Source: Micromonospora sp. CP22 | GTDB lineage: Bacteria; Actinomycetota; Actinomycetes; Mycobacteriales; Micromonosporaceae | Length of the DNA stretch: 64,000 nt | Direction: 5' to 3' | Assembly (NCBI RefSeq): GCF_009712475.1 | Contig: NZ_VCJO01000002.1 | Location: forward strand, 248,001 to 312,000 | Part shown: piece after piece, positions 35,513 through 45,273 of the stretch | Numbering within the stretch: the stretch's first letter is position 1 | Layout of the letters: every line of letters begins with the position of its first letter | Notes under the pieces: generated by a model | The model's database searches: none | Told to the model about the DNA's origin: nothing | The model's input: the letters and a program-made list of their open reading frames with translations, nothing else | Position numbers and translations under genes: made by a program

Positions 35513-38302
35513 ATGGTGACCGACCAGCACGATCACGACGGCCCCGACGCCGCCCTGCGCGCCGACATCCGCAGGTTGGGCACGCTACTCGGGCAGACCC
35601 TGGCTCGCCAGGAGGGCCGCCCGCTGCTCGACCTGGTCGAGGAGATCCGCGCCCAGGTCCGCACCGACGCCCCGGCCGCCGCCCGCCGGCTCGCCGGGCT
35701 CGACGTGAGCACGGGCACCAAGCTGGCGCGCGCCTTCTCCACCTACTTCCACCTGGCCAACATCACCGAGCAGGTGCACCGGGCCCGGGACCTGCGCCGC
35801 CGCCGGGCCGTCCAGGGCGGCTGGCTGGACCAGGCGGCCAAGATGATCGCCGAGCGCGGCGTGCCGGCCGAGGAGATCGCGTCGGTGGCCCGCCGGCTGG
35901 CGGTACGCCCGGTCTTCACCGCCCACCCGACCGAGGCCGCCCGCCGGTCGATCCTGTCCAAGCTGCGCGCGATCGCTGACGAGTTGGACGCCGAGACGGC
36001 CAACGCGATCCTCTACGGGGCCAGCGACGAGGGTCCGGCGAACCGGCGACTGGCCGAGCTGCTCGACCTGATGTGGCAGACCGACGAGCTGCGGTTGGAT
36101 CGGCCCGATCCGACCGACGAGGCGCGTAACGCCATCTACTACCTGCGTGACCTCTACGCCGAGGCCGCTCCGCAGGTGCTCGACGACCTGGCCGAGACGC
36201 TGCGCACCCTCGGTGTGGAGACCTCCCCCACGGCCCGGCCGCTGACCTTCGGCACCTGGATCGGCGGCGACCGGGACGGCAACCCGTTCGTCACCCCGAC
36301 GGTGACCCGCGAGGTGCTGGCCATCCAGCACGAGCACGGGCTGACCGCCACCGAGGCGGCGATGGAGGAGCTGATCAACGAGGTGTCGGTCTCCCGCCGA
36401 CTGCGCGGGGTGTCGCTCGACCTCTCCGCCAGCCTCGCCGCCGACCTCGACGCGCTGCCCGAGGTGGCACCCCGGTTCCGCCGGGTCAACGCCGAGGAGC
36501 CGTACCGGCTCAAGGCCCGCTGCATCCGCGCCAAGCTCGCCAACACCCGGGCCCGGCTGCGTCAGGGCACGCCGCATGTGCCGGGACGGGACTACCGGGG
36601 CTCGGCCGAACTGATCGCCGACCTGGACCTGCTGCGCGCCTCGCTGGCCCGCAACTCCGGCCAGCTCACCGCCGTCGGTCGGCTCGCCTCGACCATCCGT
36701 ACCGTCTCCGCGTTCGGCCTGCACCTGGCGACCATGGACGTCCGCGAACACGCCGAGAAGCACCACGAGGTGCTCAGCCAGCTGTACGCGGCGGTGGGCG
36801 AGGTCGACGACTACCCGGCGCTGAGCCGGCTGGAGCGCACCAAGCTGCTCGCCGACGAGTTGACCGGCCGACGACCGTTGTCGACGGCGGACACCCCGCT
36901 GAGCGAGTCGGCCCGCAAGACGTTCGACGTGTTCGCCACCATCCGTGAGGCGCAGGACCGGTTCGGCTCCGAGGTCATCGAGTCGTACATCATCTCGATG
37001 ACCCTCGGTGTCGACGACGTGCTCGCCGCGGTGGTGCTCGCCCGGGAGGCCGGTCTGGTCGACGTGCACAGCGGCCGGGCCCGGATCGGTTTCGTGCCGC
37101 TGCTGGAGACCCCGGCCGAGCTGAACGCCGGTGGCGACCTGCTCGACGAGCTGCTGTCACTGCCCGCGTACCGGGCGTTGGTGGCCGCGCGGGGAGACGT
37201 GCAGGAGGTGATGCTCGGCTACTCCGACTCCAACAAGGAGGCCGGCATCACCACCAGTCAGTGGTCCATCCACCGGGCGCAGCGGGCACTGCGCGACGTG
37301 GCCGCCCGGCACGGGGTGCATTTGCGGCTCTTCCACGGCCGGGGTGGCACCGTCGGGCGCGGCGGCGGCCCCACGCACGACGCGATCCTGGCCCAGCCCT
37401 ACGGCACCCTGGACGGCGCGATCAAGGTGACCGAGCAGGGTGAGGTGATCTCCGACAAGTACACCCTGCCCGCGCTGGCTCGGGAGAACCTGGAGCTGAG
37501 CGTGGCCGCCGTGCTCCAGGCGACGCTGCTGCACACCGCGCCCCGGCAACCCGCCGAGATGCTGGAACGCTGGGACGCGGCGATGGACGTGGTGTCCGAG
37601 TCGGCCTTCCGGTCGTACCGGTCGCTGGTGGAGGATCCGGACCTGCCCGCGTACTTCTGGGCCTCCACCCCGACGGAGTTGCTCGGTGCGCTGAACATCG
37701 GCTCCCGGCCCGCCAAGCGGCCGAACACCGGGGCCGGGTTGTCCGGGCTGCGAGCCATCCCGTGGGTGTTCGGTTGGACCCAGACCCGGCAGATCGTCCC
37801 CGGCTGGTTCGGCGTCGGCTCCGGCCTGGCCGCCGCCCGGGAGGCCGGTCTGGCCGACGTGCTGGCCGAGATGCACCGCAACTGGCACTTCTTCCGCACG
37901 TTCCTGTCCAACGTGGAGATGATGCTGACCAAGACCGACCTCAGCATCGCCCGCCGGTATGTGGAGACCCTCGTCCCGAAGAAGCTGCACCCGATCTTCG
38001 ACAAGATCGAGCAGGAGTACGAGCTGACCCGGCGCGAGGTGCTGGCGGTCACCGACTCACCGGACCTGCTGGAGAACTCCCCGGTGCTGCAACGCACCCT
38101 TGCCGTCCGCGACACCTACCTGGAACCGTTGCACCACCTCCAGGTGGCGCTGCTGCGGCAGTACCGCGAGTCGGGGGCGGCCGGGCGTGCGGTGGCCACC
38201 GCGCCGGGTGGCCGACGGGCCCCCAACGACGGCACGGCCCTGGAGCGCGCCCTGCTCACCACGGTCAACGGCATCGCCGCCGGCATGCGCAACACCGGCT
38301 GA
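35513..38302 (+). CDS. ppc: Phosphoenolpyruvate carboxylase
   Basis: A 929-aa anaplerotic enzyme making oxaloacetate from PEP and bicarbonate. Active-site signatures are complete: [14 protein letters not shown] (catalytic His) and the glycine loop [30 protein letters not shown] also belongs to the active site, and the C-terminus ends [10 protein letters not shown] as in the family, where the last Gly is essential. GAGGAG lies 5 nt before ATG 35513. With pckG, eno and glpX also in this window, most of the PEP-node enzymes sit close together. Allosteric control by aspartate and acetyl-CoA is known for the family. Confidence 0.97.
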   Translation: MVTDQHDHDGPDAALRADIRRLGTLLGQTLARQEGRPLLDLVEEIRAQVRTDAPAAARRLAGLDVSTGTKLARAFSTYFHLANITEQVHRARDLRRRRAVQGGWLDQAAKMIAERGVPAEEIASVARRLAVRPVFTAHPTEAARRSILSKLRAIADELDAETANAILYGASDEGPANRRLAELLDLMWQTDELRLDRPDPTDEARNAIYYLRDLYAEAAPQVLDDLAETLRTLGVETSPTARPLTFGTWIGGDRDGNPFVTPTVTREVLAIQHEHGLTATEAAMEELINEVSVSRRLRGVSLDLSASLAADLDALPEVAPRFRRVNAEEPYRLKARCIRAKLANTRARLRQGTPHVPGRDYRGSAELIADLDLLRASLARNSGQLTAVGRLASTIRTVSAFGLHLATMDVREHAEKHHEVLSQLYAAVGEVDDYPALSRLERTKLLADELTGRRPLSTADTPLSESARKTFDVFATIREAQDRFGSEVIESYIISMTLGVDDVLAAVVLAREAGLVDVHSGRARIGFVPLLETPAELNAGGDLLDELLSLPAYRALVAARGDVQEVMLGYSDSNKEAGITTSQWSIHRAQRALRDVAARHGVHLRLFHGRGGTVGRGGGPTHDAILAQPYGTLDGAIKVTEQGEVISDKYTLPALARENLELSVAAVLQATLLHTAPRQPAEMLERWDAAMDVVSESAFRSYRSLVEDPDLPAYFWASTPTELLGALNIGSRPAKRPNTGAGLSGLRAIPWVFGWTQTRQIVPGWFGVGSGLAAAREAGLADVLAEMHRNWHFFRTFLSNVEMMLTKTDLSIARRYVETLVPKKLHPIFDKIEQEYELTRREVLAVTDSPDLLENSPVLQRTLAVRDTYLEPLHHLQVALLRQYRESGAAGRAVATAPGGRRAPNDGTALERALLTTVNGIAAGMRNTG

Positions 38303-38363
38303 GCCACGCGCGGAAGCCACCCGGCACCCGTACGGGCGGGAAGGGCCTGTCTTTGGCAAGCTC

Positions 38364-39539
38364 ATGAGGATGGAGCTCTCGACCCTCGCGGTTGTCGTCG
38401 TCTGTCTCGGTACCGGCGGCGCGGTCGGCTGGTTCGCCGCCCGAGCCCGCTCGGCGAGCGAGATCGCCCGGTTGGATGCCACGCTGCGCGCCACCCGCGA
38501 GGGCGAGGGGCGGCTGGAGCAGTCGATGCGCGCGCTGAGCTACGAGGCGACGGCCCAGTCGCAGGAGGCGGTCGCCCGGGCGGTGGCCCCGCTGCACGAG
38601 ACGCTGCGGCGCTACGAGCAGCGGGTCGCCGACCTCGAACGGGAGCGGGTCGACGCGTACGCCGAACTGCGGGAGCAGGTGCGCTCGATGAGCGTGGTCT
38701 CCGGTGAGTTGCGTACGGAGACCAAACAGTTGGTGGCGGCGCTGCGCGCACCACAGGTACGCGGCCGGTGGGGCGAGCACCAGTTGCGCCGGATCGTCGA
38801 GGCCGCCGGCATGGTGGAGCACTGCGACTTCGCCGAGCAGGTCACCGCCACCACCGACCAGCAGACGGTACGCCCCGACCTGGTGGTCCGCCTGCACGGC
38901 GGCCGGAGCGTGGTGGTGGACGCCAAGGCGCCGTTCGACGCGTACCTCACCGCGATGGAGGCGCGCGACGAGCGGGGCCGGGACACCCACCTCGACCTGC
39001 ACGCGAAGCACCTCCGGGCGCACGTCGACGCGTTGGCCGCCAAGTCGTACTGGGCCGCCTTCGAGTCCACACCGGAGTTCGTGGTGCTGTTCGTGCCGGC
39101 CGACCCGTTCCTGGACGTCGCCCTGCAACGCGATCCGACGCTGTTGGAGCACGCGTTCGCCCGCAACGTGGTGCTGGCCACCCCGGCGACCCTGGTCGCG
39201 CTGCTGCGTACGGTCGCCTGGTCGTGGCGGCAGGAGCAGTTGACCCGTAACGCGATGGCCGTGCACACACTGGCACGGGAACTGTACGGACGGCTGTCGA
39301 CGCTCGGTGAGCACGTCGGCAAGCTCGGTGCCTCACTCGGTGGCGCGGTCACCGCGTACAACCGGGCGGTGGGCTCGTTGGAGGCCCGCGTCTTGGTGAG
39401 TGCCCGCAAGCTGGCCGAGCTGGGCGTGTCAGATCAGGAACTGCCCACGCCGGGGCAGGTGGAGTTGGCACCCCGGCAGCCGCAAGCGCCAGAACTGCTT
39501 GCGGAATCCACTCCAGATGATCGAAGTCGGTCCACCTGA
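38364..39539 (+). CDS. rmuC: DNA recombination protein RmuC
   Basis: A 391-aa protein: N-terminal transmembrane helix (STLAVVVVCLGTGGAVGWFA), a long coiled coil (residues about 30-110), then the RmuC domain with GRWGEHQLRRIVEAAGM and VVVDAKAPFDAYL. The D-A-K belongs to a PD-(D/E)xK-like nuclease core; FVVLFVPADPFL and TPATLVALLRTVAWSWRQEQ are also diagnostic. RmuC limits inversions at short inverted repeats in E. coli. ATG 38364 or 38370 are both possible. The region 3' to it leads to the subtilase promoter. Confidence 0.9.
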   Translation: MRMELSTLAVVVVCLGTGGAVGWFAARARSASEIARLDATLRATREGEGRLEQSMRALSYEATAQSQEAVARAVAPLHETLRRYEQRVADLERERVDAYAELREQVRSMSVVSGELRTETKQLVAALRAPQVRGRWGEHQLRRIVEAAGMVEHCDFAEQVTATTDQQTVRPDLVVRLHGGRSVVVDAKAPFDAYLTAMEARDERGRDTHLDLHAKHLRAHVDALAAKSYWAAFESTPEFVVLFVPADPFLDVALQRDPTLLEHAFARNVVLATPATLVALLRTVAWSWRQEQLTRNAMAVHTLARELYGRLSTLGEHVGKLGASLGGAVTAYNRAVGSLEARVLVSARKLAELGVSDQELPTPGQVELAPRQPQAPELLAESTPDDRSRST

Positions 39540-39575
39540 TGCCGACCTTTACCATCTTCGATATGACAATGTGCG

Positions 39576-39592
39576 TCTCGCGTATCACGAGA
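39576..39592. other. Small inverted repeat upstream of the subtilase gene
   Basis: TCTCG-CGTATCA-CGAGA lies in the AT-richer stretch 39540-39702 between rmuC and the secreted protease. It could be an operator for that gene, but nothing identifies a regulator. Confidence 0.3.
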
Positions 39593-39702
39593 TGGTCACA
39601 ACGTACCTGCCGGTAGTGACATCGACGGGCGGCACCACGAAGGATTTCGCTCACGCGTGCCCTGCATCTGAGGGCGCCTGAGTTCTCTGGAGGAAAGAGA
39701 AC

Positions 39703-42700
39703 GTGAGTAAACCCCGAAACCTGAGCCGGCGTACCTCTGCCGCGCTCTTCGCCTCGGTGATGGCGGCCAGCGCCGTGACCGTGGCGGGCGGTGCCGCCAC
39801 CGCGAGCGCCGCTCCTGCCGGACCGGACGCCGCGCAGGCCACCCCCGCCGAGGCGTTGGGCCAGCACGACGCCAAGCTGCTCGCCGAGGCGGAGGCGAAG
39901 AACGCCCCCACCGTCACGATGATCGTCGCCACCGACAAGGGCAAGGCGAAGGACGTCGCCGACGACCTGAAGGACCTCGGCGCCGCCGTTACCGAGCGCT
40001 ACGACACCATCGGATATGTGCTCGCGAAGGTGCCGACCAGCAAGGCGGTCAAGGCGGCCAAGCTGCCCGGTGTCGCCGCGATCGACCTGGACGAGGAGAT
40101 CCAGCTCCCGGACCCGACGCCGGACGTCGCCCCGAACGGCAAGAAGGCCGACAAGCAGGGCAGCACGCTGCCCGGCCCGGGTGCCAAGACGAAGGCCGAC
40201 AACCCGTACATGCCGACGAACGAGACCGGCGCGGTCAAGTTCGTCAAGCAGAACCCGAAGTGGGACGGCCGCGGCGTCACCATCGGCATCATGGACTCCG
40301 GTGTGGACCTGGAGCACCCCGCGCTGCAGAAGACCACCACCGGCGAGCGCAAGATCGTCGACTGGGTGACCGCCACCGACCCGTTCGAGGACCCCACCTG
40401 GCGGCCGATGATCAACCAGGTGACCGGGCCGACGTTCACCCTGGCCGGTCGCACGTGGACCGCGCCGGCGGGCAACTACCGGTTCAACCTGTTCAGCGAG
40501 AACATCACGAACAACAGCGACCCGGCCGGTGACGTCAACCGCGACGGCGACAACACCGACCAGTTCGGCATTCTGTTCGACCCGGCCACCAACAACATCT
40601 GGGTCGACACCGACCAGGACGGCGACTTCACCGACGAGGCCGTCATGCGGCCGTACAAGGAGAAGTTCGACGTCGGCTACTTCGGCACCGACAACCCCGA
40701 CACTCCGGTCAAGGAGCGGATGTCGTTCGTCGTCGAGTACCGCAAGAACGTGGACACCACTCCGCTGGGCGGTCCCGGTCTGGTCGACTACGTCAACATC
40801 GGCATCATCGAGAGCGCGCACGGCACGCACGTCGCCGGCATCACCGCCGCCAACGACATGCTCGGCAACGGCGCGTTCGACGGTGCGGCACCCGGCGCCA
40901 AGATCGTTTCCTCCCGTGCCTGCTCCTGGGGCGGTGGCTGCACGGCCGCCGCACTCACCACCGGCATGGCCGATCTGGTGATCAACCGCGGCGTCGACGT
41001 GATCAACATGTCGATCGGTGGTCTGCCGGCGCTCAACGACGGCAACAACGCCCGCGCCACCCTCTACAACAACCTGATCACCACGTACGGGGTGCAGATG
41101 TTCATCTCGGCCGGCAACTCCGGCCCGGGCGTGAACACAATCGGCGACCCGTCGGCGTCGACCAATGTGGTCAGCGTCGCCGCCAGCGTCAGCAAGGACA
41201 CCTGGCTGGCCAACTACGGCTCGGTGGTCAAGAAGAAGAACGCGCTGTTCAACTTCTCCTCGCGCGGCCCGCGTGAGGACGGTGGCGCCAAGCCGAACAT
41301 CGCCGCGCCGGGCTCGGCCATCTCCACCACCCCGGTCTGGCAGGCCGGCAGCCCGGTCCCCGAGGCCGGCTACTCGCTGCCGCCGGGTTACGGCATGTTC
41401 AACGGCACCTCGATGGCCTCCCCGCAGGCAGCCGGCGCCGCCGCGCTGCTGCTGTCGGCGGCCAAGGCGACCGACCGGGGCGTCACCCCGGAGATGCTGC
41501 GCCGGGCGATCTTCACCTCGGCCAAGCCGATCGCCGACACCCCGACCTACGGGCAGGGCTACGGCATGTTCGACGTGCCGGGTGCGTGGAAGCTGATCAA
41601 GAAGGGTGTGCAGACCCGCTCGTACACCGCTGACGCTCCGGTCTGCACGCCGCTCTCCGGCATGCTGGCCACCCCGCACCGGGGCACCGGCATCTACAAC
41701 CGCTGCGGTTCCGCAGACGGTGGCCAGAAGATCAACCAGTCGAAGTCGTACCAGGTCAAGCTGACCCGGACCAGCGGCCCGACCGGCAACGTGAAGCACA
41801 AGGTCGGCCTGCGCGGCAACAACGGCACCTTCTCGGCGCCGAAGGACGTCAAGCTGCCGCTCAACCAGACCGTCACCATCACGATCACCGCCAAGCCCAA
41901 GACCGCGGGCGCGCACAGCACGATCGTGACCGTCGACGACCCGGCCACCAACACGATCGACTTCGAGTTCTCCGCCGTCGTGGTGGCCTCGAACGACGTC
42001 AGCAAGCCCAACTTCGCCTACTCGGCGCAGGGCTCGGTGGACCGGAACAACACCACGTCGTACTTCGTGACGGTGCCGCCGGGTGCCGGTGCGCTGCAGG
42101 TGAACCTCTCCGGCATCGCCACCGGCTCCCAGACCCGCTTCATCGCGTTCAACCCGTGGGGCGTTCCGGTGGAGAGCACCTCCAGCCTGACCTGCTTCAC
42201 CAACTTCGCCAGCGCCTGCAACGCCTTCGAGCGTGACTACCAGAACCCGATGCCGGGCGTCTGGGAGATCGAGGTCGAGTCCCGGCGGACCTCGCCGGCG
42301 CTGAACAACCCGTACCAGCTCAAGGCACGGGTGCAGGGCGTCGCCGTCGAGCCGGCCGTGGTCGAACTGCCGGCGGTGGCCGCCGGTACCCCGACCCCGG
42401 TCACCTGGTCGCTGGAGAACACCTTCGGCCCGGTCACGGTGACCGGCCAGGGTGGTCCGCTGGCCAGCTCGCACAGCGAGCGGCCGACCATCGCGGAGCA
42501 CGCGGAGCAGGAGTTCACCGTCGAGGTACCGGCGGGAGCCACCAGCTTCACCGCCCGCATCGGCAACACCTCGAACGCCGGTGCCGACCTCGACCTGTTC
42601 GTCTACCGGGGCGGCGCCCTGGTGGCCTACAACGCCGACGGTGACTCCGAGGAGTTCGTGACCATCGCCAACCCGCCGGCGGGCACCTACACCGTCGTCG

Positions 42701-42963
42701 TCGAGGCGTACTCGGTCGACGGTGCCGGTGGCAGCACCGAGTACGACTACCGGGACTCGTTCGCCTCCCCGGCGCTCGGCACCCTCACGGCGTCGGGCGG
42801 CAGCCTCGCCCTCGCCAACGGTGCCACCGGCACCATCTCGGGCTCGGTGACCGCCCAGTCCGCTCCGGCTGCGGGTCGCTCGCTCTTCGGTGAGCTGTCC
42901 GTGGTGACCGACGAAGGCGCGGTCGTCGGCCGCGGCGCGGTCTCGGTCGGCGCGGTGAACTGA
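39703..42963 (+). CDS. Secreted subtilisin-like serine protease (S8) with PPC-like C-terminus
   Basis: A 1086-aa exported protease. The signal peptide (MSKPRNLSRRTSAALF... to ASAAP) is followed by an I9-type propeptide region (residues about 60-130). The catalytic triad is Asp198 (GIMDSGVDLEHP), His373 (AHGTHVAGI) and Ser570 (NGTSMASPQ). The Asp-His gap is about 175 residues instead of the usual 35 or so, so a domain-sized insert interrupts the fold, as in tripeptidyl-peptidase-II-like subtilases. After the protease come beta-rich domains and a PPC-like domain (ADLDLFVYRGG, NPPAGTYTVVVEAY). GTG 39703 has GGAGG at good distance. A strong terminator follows. Confidence 0.93.
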   Translation: MSKPRNLSRRTSAALFASVMAASAVTVAGGAATASAAPAGPDAAQATPAEALGQHDAKLLAEAEAKNAPTVTMIVATDKGKAKDVADDLKDLGAAVTERYDTIGYVLAKVPTSKAVKAAKLPGVAAIDLDEEIQLPDPTPDVAPNGKKADKQGSTLPGPGAKTKADNPYMPTNETGAVKFVKQNPKWDGRGVTIGIMDSGVDLEHPALQKTTTGERKIVDWVTATDPFEDPTWRPMINQVTGPTFTLAGRTWTAPAGNYRFNLFSENITNNSDPAGDVNRDGDNTDQFGILFDPATNNIWVDTDQDGDFTDEAVMRPYKEKFDVGYFGTDNPDTPVKERMSFVVEYRKNVDTTPLGGPGLVDYVNIGIIESAHGTHVAGITAANDMLGNGAFDGAAPGAKIVSSRACSWGGGCTAAALTTGMADLVINRGVDVINMSIGGLPALNDGNNARATLYNNLITTYGVQMFISAGNSGPGVNTIGDPSASTNVVSVAASVSKDTWLANYGSVVKKKNALFNFSSRGPREDGGAKPNIAAPGSAISTTPVWQAGSPVPEAGYSLPPGYGMFNGTSMASPQAAGAAALLLSAAKATDRGVTPEMLRRAIFTSAKPIADTPTYGQGYGMFDVPGAWKLIKKGVQTRSYTADAPVCTPLSGMLATPHRGTGIYNRCGSADGGQKINQSKSYQVKLTRTSGPTGNVKHKVGLRGNNGTFSAPKDVKLPLNQTVTITITAKPKTAGAHSTIVTVDDPATNTIDFEFSAVVVASNDVSKPNFAYSAQGSVDRNNTTSYFVTVPPGAGALQVNLSGIATGSQTRFIAFNPWGVPVESTSSLTCFTNFASACNAFERDYQNPMPGVWEIEVESRRTSPALNNPYQLKARVQGVAVEPAVVELPAVAAGTPTPVTWSLENTFGPVTVTGQGGPLASSHSERPTIAEHAEQEFTVEVPAGATSFTARIGNTSNAGADLDLFVYRGGALVAYNADGDSEEFVTIANPPAGTYTVVVEAYSVDGAGGSTEYDYRDSFASPALGTLTASGGSLALANGATGTISGSVTAQSAPAAGRSLFGELSVVTDEGAVVGRGAVSVGAVN

Positions 42964-42977
42964 CACCATCGCAACAC

Positions 42978-43013
42978 GGAAGCCCGTCTCCGGTTCGCCG
43001 AAGACGGGCTTCC
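42978..43013 (+). terminator. Terminator hairpin after the subtilase gene
   Basis: A perfect 12-bp stem pairs GGAAGCCCGTCT (42978-42989) with AGACGGGCTTCC (43002-43013), with a 12-nt loop and a GTCTGTCT tail. It begins 14 nt after the stop codon. Confidence 0.85.
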
Positions 43014-43062
43014 GTCTGTCTACCGAGGGTTGCCCGGCGCGGTCTCAGCCGCCCGGCATCCG

Positions 43063-43377
43063 TCAGGCCGGCTCGGCCCGTTGCGGGTAGCGGCCGACCA
43101 GACCCACCACGAGCAGCAGGTAAGCCACCAACTCGGCACCGGCGAGGACGGCCGGTCCGACGGCGGGCAGACTCGCGGCGGCATGCGACGCGGCGGTGAC
43201 GAGGACACCACGTCCGGCGTACGGCGGCAGCGTCAACGATTCCAGCGCGATGTCCAGATAGGTCAGCGCGACCGGCACCAGCAGGACGGCAGCACCGGCA
43301 GCGAGCCGGTGCCGGTGTTCGGCCAGCAGGGCAGTCAGCACGAGTGAGCCGAAGGCGAGTGCGAGCGGCACGAGCAT
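43063..43377 (-). CDS. Hypothetical membrane protein, downstream half of a split pair
   Basis: About 104 aa with three hydrophobic segments (MLVPLALAFGSLVLTALLAE, LAAGAAVLLVPVALTYL and LAGAELVAYLLLVVGLVG). No family recognised. It overlaps the next upstream frame by 43 nt in another phase. If read as one protein with that frame through a single frameshift, the two give a five-helix membrane protein of ordinary look. ATG 43377 lies 12 nt after GGAGG; GTG 43395 is another possible start. Either two overlapping small genes or one gene with a frameshift. Confidence 0.5.
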   Translation of the reverse strand: MLVPLALAFGSLVLTALLAEHRHRLAAGAAVLLVPVALTYLDIALESLTLPPYAGRGVLVTAASHAAASLPAVGPAVLAGAELVAYLLLVVGLVGRYPQRAEPA

Positions 43378-43556
43378 GGCGGCGGCAACCTCCACGCCGG
43401 CCGGACCGGTAGCCGGGCGGTCAACGCGTACGCCAACAGCAGCAGCAGCGCGGCCACCTCGGCCTGCCGCAGCAGGGGAACGCCGGTGAGGATGCCGAGG
43501 ACGTGAACGGCGGCGAGTGCCCCGGCCGCCGCAGGAAGGATCGGTCGGTATCGCAC
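43335..43556 (-). CDS. Hypothetical membrane protein, upstream half of a split pair
   Basis: A 73-aa frame starting MRYRPILPAAAGALAAVHVLG with two hydrophobic segments, then a C-terminal tail (RLPPPCSCRSHSPSAHSC) whose composition is unlike the rest and coincides with the start of the other frame. This suggests that the natural reading passes into the other phase near 43390. See the neighbouring entry. Confidence 0.5.
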   Translation of the reverse strand: MRYRPILPAAAGALAAVHVLGILTGVPLLRQAEVAALLLLLAYALTARLPVRPAWRLPPPCSCRSHSPSAHSC

Positions 43557-43626
43557 CCGGGCATACTGCCATCAATCGATCACACCGTTGGCCGGTGCTG
43601 CCGCCGAGGATGCCCGGAGCCGCGCG

Positions 43627-44073
43627 TCAGCTGCGCTTGGCGGAGCTGACGACGAACGGGGTGCCCTGCTGGCAGGTGGACATCATGGTCGGGTCGGGAC
43701 GCCCGGTCACGGTCACCGAGGCACCCGAGGTGAGCACGTCGCGGGGGCCGCCGAGCAGCAGGTAGCCGTCGAGTAGGAGGCAGCCGGGCTCGACACCGGA
43801 CTCGACCCGACCGGTCAGGGTGATCTCACCGGTCGTCGGCGGCTTCGACGGGGCGCTCGGCCGCACCGTCGGTCGGGTGCGCGGTGCCGTCGGGTCCACC
43901 GGGTCGGAGGGCGAGGGTGCGGACAGGCTCGGGTCCGGGGTCGGCAACTCGGTCACCGGCGATGCTCCCGTCGGGGTGGGGGTGATGGTGTCATCCCCCG
44001 CGTCCTGACCGCCGCAGGCGGCGAGCGCCGTGCAGACGATCAGCGCGGTGGCGGCGATCCGAAGGCTCCTCAT
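43627..44073 (-). CDS. Putative lipoprotein, unknown function
   Basis: A 148-aa exported protein with a short signal peptide ending in ALAAC (lipobox). A Thr/Pro/Ser-rich linker of about 55 residues follows (TPTPTGASPVTELPTPDPSL), then a small beta domain: GRVESGVEPGCLLLDGYLLLGG and TCQQGTPFVV with two cysteines that may pair. This domain recurs in actinobacterial lipoproteins of unknown role. Downstream of ispH on the same strand, 56 nt apart. Confidence 0.75.
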   Translation of the reverse strand: MRSLRIAATALIVCTALAACGGQDAGDDTITPTPTGASPVTELPTPDPSLSAPSPSDPVDPTAPRTRPTVRPSAPSKPPTTGEITLTGRVESGVEPGCLLLDGYLLLGGPRDVLTSGASVTVTGRPDPTMMSTCQQGTPFVVSSAKRS

Positions 44074-44129
44074 GCCAGCTCTGACGCACCGGCGCGGTGA
44101 ACAGTTCCCATCGGCCTTCCCGGCCCTGC

Positions 44130-45119
44130 TCAGTCGCGGGCCGCCGCAGCGGCCTTCATGTCGCGCTTGAGCTCCTGCGGCAGCGAGAAGGTGAGCCGCT
44201 CGTTCGCGGTCACCACTTCCTCCACGTCGGTGAAGCCGCGCTCGGCGAGGTGCGCCAGCACCTCCTGCACCAATTCGTCCGGCACGCTCGCGCCGGAGGT
44301 CAGGCCCACCGTCCGCGCGTCGGCGAGCCAGGAGTCCTCGATCTCGTGGGCGAAGTCGACCAGGTGTCCTGCCCGAGCACCGCCGTCGAGGGCGACCTCG
44401 ACCAGGCGTACGGAGTTGGACGAGTTGCGTGAGCCGACGACGATGACCACGTCGCACTGCGGCGCGATCTCCTTGATCACGTGCTGCCGGTTGCTGGTGG
44501 CGTAGCAGATGTCGTCGCTGGGCGGCGACTGGAGCATCGGCAGGCGCTTCTTGAGCCGGGCCACGGTCTCCATGGTCTCGTCCACCGACAGCGTGGTCTG
44601 CGACAGCCAGACGACCTTGTTCGGGTCCCGCACGGTGATCCGGTCGGCGTCCTCCGGGCCGTCCACCAGCTGGATGTGCTCCGGTGCCTCGCCGGAGGTG
44701 CCGATGACCTCCTCGTGCCCCTCGTGGCCGATGAGCAGGATGTCGTAGTCCTCGGCGGCGAACCGCTTCGCCTCGTGGTGCACCTTGGTCACCAGCGGGC
44801 AGGTGGCGTCGATCGCCTTGAGCGAGCGCTGCCTGGCCTGCTCGTAGACCTCCGGCGCCACGCCGTGCGCGGAGAAGATCACCGTGGCGCCCTCGGGCAC
44901 CTCCTCGTTCTCCTCCACGAAGATGGCACCCTTGGCCTCCAGTGTCTGCACCACGTGCTTGTTGTGCACGATCTGCTTGCGGACGTAGATGGGGGCACCG
45001 TAGAGCTTGAGCGCCTCCTCGACGGTCTGCACCGCCCGGTCCACGCCCGCGCAGTAGCCGCGGGGCTTGGCCAGGAGCACGCGCTTGCCGGTCCGGGACG
45101 TCGCATCAACCTCAGTCAC
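44130..45119 (-). CDS. ispH: 4-hydroxy-3-methylbut-2-enyl diphosphate reductase
   Basis: The last enzyme of the MEP pathway (329 aa), which makes IPP and DMAPP. The three 4Fe-4S cysteines are in [26 protein letters not shown] and [11 protein letters not shown]. The catalytic Glu lies in [13 protein letters not shown] context upstream of the third cysteine, and [17 protein letters not shown] with [14 protein letters not shown] bind the diphosphate. GTG 45119 is 6 nt from minus-strand TACGAT (45126-45131), which fits a leaderless transcript and rules out longer starts. Divergent from xseA. Confidence 0.96.
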   Translation of the reverse strand: MTEVDATSRTGKRVLLAKPRGYCAGVDRAVQTVEEALKLYGAPIYVRKQIVHNKHVVQTLEAKGAIFVEENEEVPEGATVIFSAHGVAPEVYEQARQRSLKAIDATCPLVTKVHHEAKRFAAEDYDILLIGHEGHEEVIGTSGEAPEHIQLVDGPEDADRITVRDPNKVVWLSQTTLSVDETMETVARLKKRLPMLQSPPSDDICYATSNRQHVIKEIAPQCDVVIVVGSRNSSNSVRLVEVALDGGARAGHLVDFAHEIEDSWLADARTVGLTSGASVPDELVQEVLAHLAERGFTDVEEVVTANERLTFSLPQELKRDMKAAAAARD

Positions 45120-45125
45120 CCGCCC

Positions 45126-45131
45126 ATCGTA
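45126..45131 (-). promoter_or_regulatory. -10 element of a leaderless ispH transcript
   Basis: TACGAT on the minus strand, 6 nt before GTG 45119. It faces the xseA promoter across about 130 bp. Confidence 0.45.
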
Positions 45132-45261
45132 CGTGCCGGTGAAACACCCGGCAGTGGTCGCGCCCCCGCCCACCCCACGTCGAGCACCCCGTCGACACCC
45201 CGCGACACGCCGCACCGCAGGCGACAGCTTCATGATCAACGCTGCTGGTACGGGTGAGCCG

Positions 45262-45267
45262 TAGGGT
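45262..45267 (+). promoter_or_regulatory. -10 element of a leaderless xseA transcript
   Basis: TAGGGT, 6 nt before GTG 45274. The position decides the xseA start. Confidence 0.45.
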
Positions 45268-45273
45268 GGTGGG

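Noticed and set aside
39349..42969. Long minus-strand open frame across the subtilase gene
   Set aside because: Shadow frame rich in Arg, Gly, Val and His; the plus-strand subtilase has all catalytic motifs.
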